This document shows positions 60,345 to 64,000 of a DNA stretch of 64,000 nt, piece after piece (position 1 is the stretch's first letter; every line of letters starts with the position of its first letter). Source of the stretch: Taibaiella sp. (GTDB taxonomy: Bacteria; Bacteroidota; Bacteroidia; Chitinophagales; Chitinophagaceae); assembly GCA_016786705.1 (NCBI GenBank), contig JAEUVV010000013.1:186001-250000 (forward strand), in the 5' to 3' direction. The notes under the pieces are model-generated. The model was given only the letters and a program-made list of their open reading frames with translations. It did not search any database and was not told the origin of the DNA. The position numbers and the translations under genes were made by a program.

Positions 60345-60707
60345 ATGTATTTCATTAAGTCAGCTTTATATTTTTCCCTTTTCTCCCTCGCTCTGTCTTC
60401 CTGCGGTAATCAACCCCAACATCAGGAAAAGAAGGCCTGGACCGACGCTCAAAGGAAAGAGTTTAAAGACAACTGCTTTACCTCTACCCGCTTCAGTTTT
60501 GAGCAAATGGGTAAGCCGCTGGACGCTGCCCGTATCAGCACGATCTGTGACTGTACCGCCCAGCAGCTGGAAAGCCAGTACAGTTATGATGCCGCTAAGC
60601 GCATCCCTAAAGCCAAAGTCCAGGACATTTTAAAGACAGCGCTTGAAAAATGTGCCCCCGGAGTAATGGACACACTGGATACAACTGGATTGGCACCGAA
60701 AAAGTAA
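60345..60707 (+). CDS. Small lipoprotein of unknown function
   Basis: A 120-residue lipoprotein with signal and lipobox (FSLALSSC) and a cysteine-containing mature part: a helix (WTDAQRKEFKDNCF), FSFEQMGKPLDAARISTICD with CDCTAQQLESQYS, and KALEKCAPG-like ending (LKTALEKCAPGVMD). Cys residues suggest disulfides (NCF, ICDC, KC). I do not recognise a named family. It ends one base before the stop of the convergent DUF2480 gene. ATG 60345 restores the signal peptide; the upstream TTG does not fit. Confidence 0.75.
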   Translation: MYFIKSALYFSLFSLALSSCGNQPQHQEKKAWTDAQRKEFKDNCFTSTRFSFEQMGKPLDAARISTICDCTAQQLESQYSYDAAKRIPKAKVQDILKTALEKCAPGVMDTLDTTGLAPKK

Positions 60708-61214
60708 TTATCTTTTTTTATAAACCGGTACGGTAGAGCAAGGCTCCCCGTACATCAAACTTTTTACCGTAGGTATCAGTCGTTCACTGATCGCAAGAAA
60801 AGCGCTCTCAGGCAAGGGAATATCCCCGCAGCCTTTGATCACTACCCTTCCATCGGCATAAGGGCTAACATCAAGAGCGGCTATATTCTGCAACATTAAT
60901 TTTTCTTCCAGCTGTACCAGGGAGCAATGATGCGCCATGGCATTGCATTGCTGCAGATAAACCGCCAGGAGCATATAGGCCCACATAGGAATGATCGCAT
61001 CTGCCGAACAATAGACCGCCACTTGCTTACCCTCATAAACGGACCAGTCGAATTCAGGCAAAGCTGCCCTGAAATCCTTTTCCCTAAGGATCATACCTTT
61101 AAACAAAAAAGGCGCTATATCTAATCCCGCATAACTTTCCTTCTGCGGCAAAAACTGTTCTAAATTCAAAGTCACCAGACCACTCTGCGCCACTTTATTC
61201 ACAATTGTTTCCAT
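60708..61214 (-). CDS. DUF2480 family protein
   Basis: A 168-residue soluble protein matching DUF2480, a Bacteroidota family of unknown function. Typical features: the start IVNKVAQSGLVTLNLEQFLP, DIAPFLFKGMILREKDFR, WAYMLLAVYLQQCNAMAHHC in the middle and VVIKGCGDIPLPESAFLAI near the end. No enzyme motif stands out. It converges with the small lipoprotein gene (one-base gap). A perfect promoter box ends four bases before the ATG, suggesting a leaderless mRNA. Confidence 0.85.
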   Translation of the reverse strand: METIVNKVAQSGLVTLNLEQFLPQKESYAGLDIAPFLFKGMILREKDFRAALPEFDWSVYEGKQVAVYCSADAIIPMWAYMLLAVYLQQCNAMAHHCSLVQLEEKLMLQNIAALDVSPYADGRVVIKGCGDIPLPESAFLAISERLIPTVKSLMYGEPCSTVPVYKKR

Positions 61215-61218
61215 AATA

Positions 61219-61226
61219 CAAATTTA
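61219..61226 (-). promoter_or_regulatory. -7 box of the DUF2480 gene (possible leaderless start)
   Basis: TAAATTTG on the minus strand, then TATT, then ATG. Same four-base gap as metG, the AraC regulator, ridA and the aminotransferase IV gene. Confidence 0.6.
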
Positions 61227-61281
61227 CGATTCCTTCCGGCAATACAGGCTTCACTATTCAAGATAGCCTTATTGTTTCTTT

Positions 61282-62082
61282 TTATTTCCTTTTAAGCAGG
61301 GCCTTCATGGGATGTTTCAGGCCGGAATAACCCATCATGTCTACTTTTATGCTCCCTACCAGGATAGGGCTATTGATCCGCACCGGGACCAGGTTTTCAT
61401 CATCCGTCACGTAAATATCCATCTTCTCGCCCCCCTTAAAAATAGTGCCTTCTACCAGTAGCGGCCGTATCTTAATCGTTTTAAACGTACCATATTTGGT
61501 AGAGATCGTTTCCCGACCCATATAACGAATGTATAAGTGGTGTACTTCTCCGTCTATAAACATGTCGAAAGGAATTTTTTCCCCGGGTTTATAATTATTA
61601 TAATTGATATTACGGGCATGATAGATGGCCGATAAAACATCCTGGATACAGGCCGGCACAGCATATTGCCGGTTGCCGGAGAAAGCCAGTTTCCGGGGGT
61701 GCGCAAATTTTATTAACTCAAATTTAGTGCTTCCATTCTCATTCACCGCTCTCTGGAAGCGTTTCGGTAGCATTGTGACCGTATCTATATAGGATTCATA
61801 ACGGTCGTCTACCTTATAGATCCAGTCATAAGACCTGTAAGTCTTGCCGGCACCCACAACATGAAATACCGGTTGCCCCTCTAGTGTTTCCAGCCGGGTG
61901 GTAAAACTGGCCTGGCCGGCGGCTACCCATACGGCGCTGAGATTGTAGTAAACGGTAAAATTAACTACTTCTCCATCCCTGACCACCTTATTGTTCAAAC
62001 CACAAAAGTCTGCCTGCGCCTTTCCATAAAAGGGCAGCAAAAGCAACAATAAACACCATTTCCATCGCCACATGCCTTTCAT
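61282..62082 (-). CDS. DUF3108 domain protein, secreted
   Basis: A 266-residue exported protein with signal peptide (MKGMWRWKWCLLLLLLPFYG, cleaved near KAQA), then a beta-rich domain matching DUF3108 (VVRDGEVVNFTVYYNLSAVW, VGAGKTYRSYDWIYKVDDRY, and the C-terminal VPVRINSPILVGSIKVDMM). The family is thought to sit at the outer membrane and is of unknown function. It follows the large TPR gene by 14 bases and is probably co-transcribed. It may be a lipid or protein carrier in envelope assembly; nothing in sequence decides this. Confidence 0.85.
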   Translation of the reverse strand: MKGMWRWKWCLLLLLLPFYGKAQADFCGLNNKVVRDGEVVNFTVYYNLSAVWVAAGQASFTTRLETLEGQPVFHVVGAGKTYRSYDWIYKVDDRYESYIDTVTMLPKRFQRAVNENGSTKFELIKFAHPRKLAFSGNRQYAVPACIQDVLSAIYHARNINYNNYKPGEKIPFDMFIDGEVHHLYIRYMGRETISTKYGTFKTIKIRPLLVEGTIFKGGEKMDIYVTDDENLVPVRINSPILVGSIKVDMMGYSGLKHPMKALLKRK

Positions 62083-62096
62083 CTTCGTATACTAAT

Positions 62097-63932
62097 TTAG
62101 GTCTTCGGGTTGGATAAGGCCTCGAAACGTGCCCGCGCCTGCTGTACAAAACTGCTACCCGGATATTTAATGATCAGGTTTTCATACTCCGCCCTGGCCT
62201 TTTCCTTGTCTTTATATCTTTGCTCAAATATCTCTGCCAGGCGCATACAGGCATCATCGGCCAATACGTCATCTCCATATTTATCCCGGATGATCTTTAA
62301 TTGGGCGACTGCTTTATCGTAATCCTGCATTTTCATAGCGATGCCAGCCCGCTGCAGGTGAATGTCATCCTGGAGGTCATTGTCCGGAAAGGCTTTGGCC
62401 AGACTGTCCAGCAGTTGGTCGGCTTCGGCATATTTATGCTGGAATTGCAAGAGGTCGGCTTTGGCAAAACGCCCCAAGGCTTCAAAATTTTTATCCTCCG
62501 GTGTATTTTCCGTGATAAGGACAGAAAGATATAAGGCGTCATTGGCAATAAGTTCTGTGGTAGAAGCTTTCAATACCGAAAGCTGCCCCTGGGCATATTC
62601 AAAATCGCCGCGGTAATAAGATAGCTTGGCATTCCGGAAGCGGGCCTCCTCGCCCAGCATATCCTCTTTAAAAGACTTATCGACCTGGCTGTACAGTAAA
62701 GCGGCCTGCCAAATGTTGCCCAACAGGATTTGATAGTCACCCATATCCAGTTGTGCCGCGCCTTTTATTTCAGCAGGTATATAAGGTAAATTAATGCAGG
62801 CCTGCAAAGTATCTATAGCTGCCTGCGGCTGATCGGCGTATAAAGCAAGAGTCTTAGCATAGCCCAGGATTGCCTTCCCGTTTTTCAGGTCGGGGTATTC
62901 AGAAAAAAAAGTATAGTATTCGCCCAGTATTTTCTTCACATTTTCTGCTTCTACCGGGAAAGTCTGTTCCAGTTTCTTTTGCCGGATATCGAGCCTGGCC
63001 TGTAAGGCCGAAGGGCGAAGCGGGTTTTGCACCGGTAAGGTACCCAGGTAATCGAGTCCCTGCAGGGCATGTTCCCACTCCTCTTTCTGGTATTGCTCGG
63101 CCGCCCAGTTAAAGACCATTTTCCCGTCCTGCCCTTGTTCTATATCCAGCTTGATGATGTCTTTCAGCTGTTCCGACTTGTCCCCTTTACCGGATTGCAG
63201 CCAGGTAAATAGCTCCTTCCAGAGATAATTCCCGGGTTCTTCTTTCAATTTACGGGCAATGACCGTTTCCGCTTTTTTTTGTTTTTTAGGGTTATTGTCA
63301 ATTACCTTTTCCATTGCCTGCTTGGCATTTTCCATACCATAGGGCCTGGCCACCAGGGATAAGAGGAGCATATCAAATGCTTTATCGGTTTCGCCTTTAG
63401 CATCATAAAGTATAGCCAGCTCATAGGAAAACGCATAGGGATTACCTGATTTTTGCTGATAGGTTTCATAGGTACTGATCTCATAATCAGGATAGTTCAG
63501 GAAACGGAAAGCTGTAGCCAGCCCGGCGGTCTGGAATTCATTGCCCACCTGTAAACCAATAGCTTCCCGGAAAGTTTGATCCGCTAGCTTTTTGTTCCCA
63601 TTCAAAAGCTGGGCCTGCCCCTTGTCCACCCAGATTGAAAGATCTTCCTTCCTGATCCGGGTCATATATTGACTCAAAGCAATGGCCGTATCGTAAGACT
63701 TGACTTCGATCAATGCTTTATAATAGCTATCATAGTACTTTTTATCATAAGGCGCCATCTGGAAAAGCTGGTTCAGCAGGGGCATGGCACTTTTATAGTC
63801 TTTCAGGGCGAGAAAAGAGAACGCGTCTTTTTCCAGCTCCTGGATACCACCCTGCGCATAGCTTTCACCGGTAGCACATAGTAGACCGGTAAAGAACAAG
63901 CCTGTAATTATTTTACGGAGTGCTTTCATCAA
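62097..63932 (-). CDS. Secreted tetratricopeptide-repeat protein
   Basis: A 611-residue protein with a signal peptide (MKALRKIITGLFFTGLLCA) and many tetratricopeptide and Sel1-like helical repeats from about residue 35 to the end, including FLALKDYKSAMPLLNQLFQ and MRLAEIFEQRYKDKEKARAE. Two blocks (about 30-200 and 340-600) are separated by a less regular stretch. It should be a periplasmic or outer-membrane scaffold, perhaps for envelope or secretion assembly. It is followed by the DUF3108 gene (14 bases). The start is 68 bases from the right edge; no promoter box is visible in that space. Confidence 0.8.
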   Translation of the reverse strand: MMKALRKIITGLFFTGLLCATGESYAQGGIQELEKDAFSFLALKDYKSAMPLLNQLFQMAPYDKKYYDSYYKALIEVKSYDTAIALSQYMTRIRKEDLSIWVDKGQAQLLNGNKKLADQTFREAIGLQVGNEFQTAGLATAFRFLNYPDYEISTYETYQQKSGNPYAFSYELAILYDAKGETDKAFDMLLLSLVARPYGMENAKQAMEKVIDNNPKKQKKAETVIARKLKEEPGNYLWKELFTWLQSGKGDKSEQLKDIIKLDIEQGQDGKMVFNWAAEQYQKEEWEHALQGLDYLGTLPVQNPLRPSALQARLDIRQKKLEQTFPVEAENVKKILGEYYTFFSEYPDLKNGKAILGYAKTLALYADQPQAAIDTLQACINLPYIPAEIKGAAQLDMGDYQILLGNIWQAALLYSQVDKSFKEDMLGEEARFRNAKLSYYRGDFEYAQGQLSVLKASTTELIANDALYLSVLITENTPEDKNFEALGRFAKADLLQFQHKYAEADQLLDSLAKAFPDNDLQDDIHLQRAGIAMKMQDYDKAVAQLKIIRDKYGDDVLADDACMRLAEIFEQRYKDKEKARAEYENLIIKYPGSSFVQQARARFEALSNPKT

Positions 63933-64000
63933 AAAATTCTGTTAGGATTTTTCCTATCCGTTAAAAATACCAAGATTTCAGCTTTTTACGCTTAAACCGG

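Overview
The window comes from a Bacteroidota chromosome, most likely order Chitinophagales (Chitinophagaceae or a close relative). Supporting evidence: Bacteroidota-type -7 boxes (TAnnTTTG, often with TTTG or TTG 18-21 nt upstream) in front of many genes, few obvious Shine-Dalgarno sites, type IX secretion (a PorQ homologue and two proteins with C-terminal sorting tails), a DUF5723/TSP3/OmpA porin, and Bacteroidota-typical DUF4199, DUF4293 and DUF2480 proteins. No rRNA, CRISPR array, insertion sequence, prophage or integrase was seen. Most of the window is core chromosome.

Layout. 1-8.5 kb: metG (cut by the left edge), thiamine pyrophosphokinase plus an ABC exporter, uvrA, an FMN-binding oxidase-like protein, queD and a lone ccmB. 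8.6-14.1 kb: a leftward cluster rseP, dxr, family 2 glycosyltransferase, DUF4199 membrane protein and a dihydroorotase homologue that has lost its metal ligands. 14.1-22.1 kb: a divergent ROK kinase/FucP-type sugar transporter pair, an MGCDI-family protein facing an orphan barstar, and a carbonyl-metabolism block (2-hydroxyacid dehydrogenase, AraC regulator, aldo/keto reductase, dienelactone hydrolase, zinc alcohol dehydrogenase). 22.2-26.9 kb: a T9SS cargo, the tRNA-Thr(TGT)/Tyr/Gly/Thr(GGT)/tuf operon (same gene order as the E. coli tufB operon), and serS with a DUF4293 gene. 27-34.2 kb: an operon for a PhoX-like phosphatase, a leucine-rich-repeat protein and a di-heme peroxidase, then RNase G and a 31-residue very basic protein. 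34.2-43.3 kb: a His-rich TPR protein, RidA and an aminotransferase-IV enzyme (divergent), a repeat-rich gap, the OmpA-like protein, an orphan response regulator, accD, 3-hydroxyacyl-CoA dehydrogenase and a PAP2-like membrane protein. 43.3-64 kb: hydrolase/GNAT, aldo/keto reductase, a CynX-like exporter, a LysM glucosaminidase, O-methyltransferase, LOG, LutB, an MCE protein, PorQ, a CDP-alcohol phosphatidyltransferase, MurB, an Ldh2-type dehydrogenase, two small lipoproteins, DUF2480, DUF3108 and a large TPR protein.

The most notable regulatory pattern: in five genes (metG, araC-type regulator, ridA, pabC-like, DUF2480) a perfect TAnnTTTG box ends exactly four bases before the ATG, which predicts transcription starting at or next to the start codon (leaderless mRNA). 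Many gene ends carry long, often perfect hairpins, several serving convergent genes. I found no clear new defence or mobile system. The best novelty candidates are the inactive dihydroorotase cluster, the phosphatase/LRR/peroxidase operon, the 31-residue basic protein and the leaderless-promoter set.
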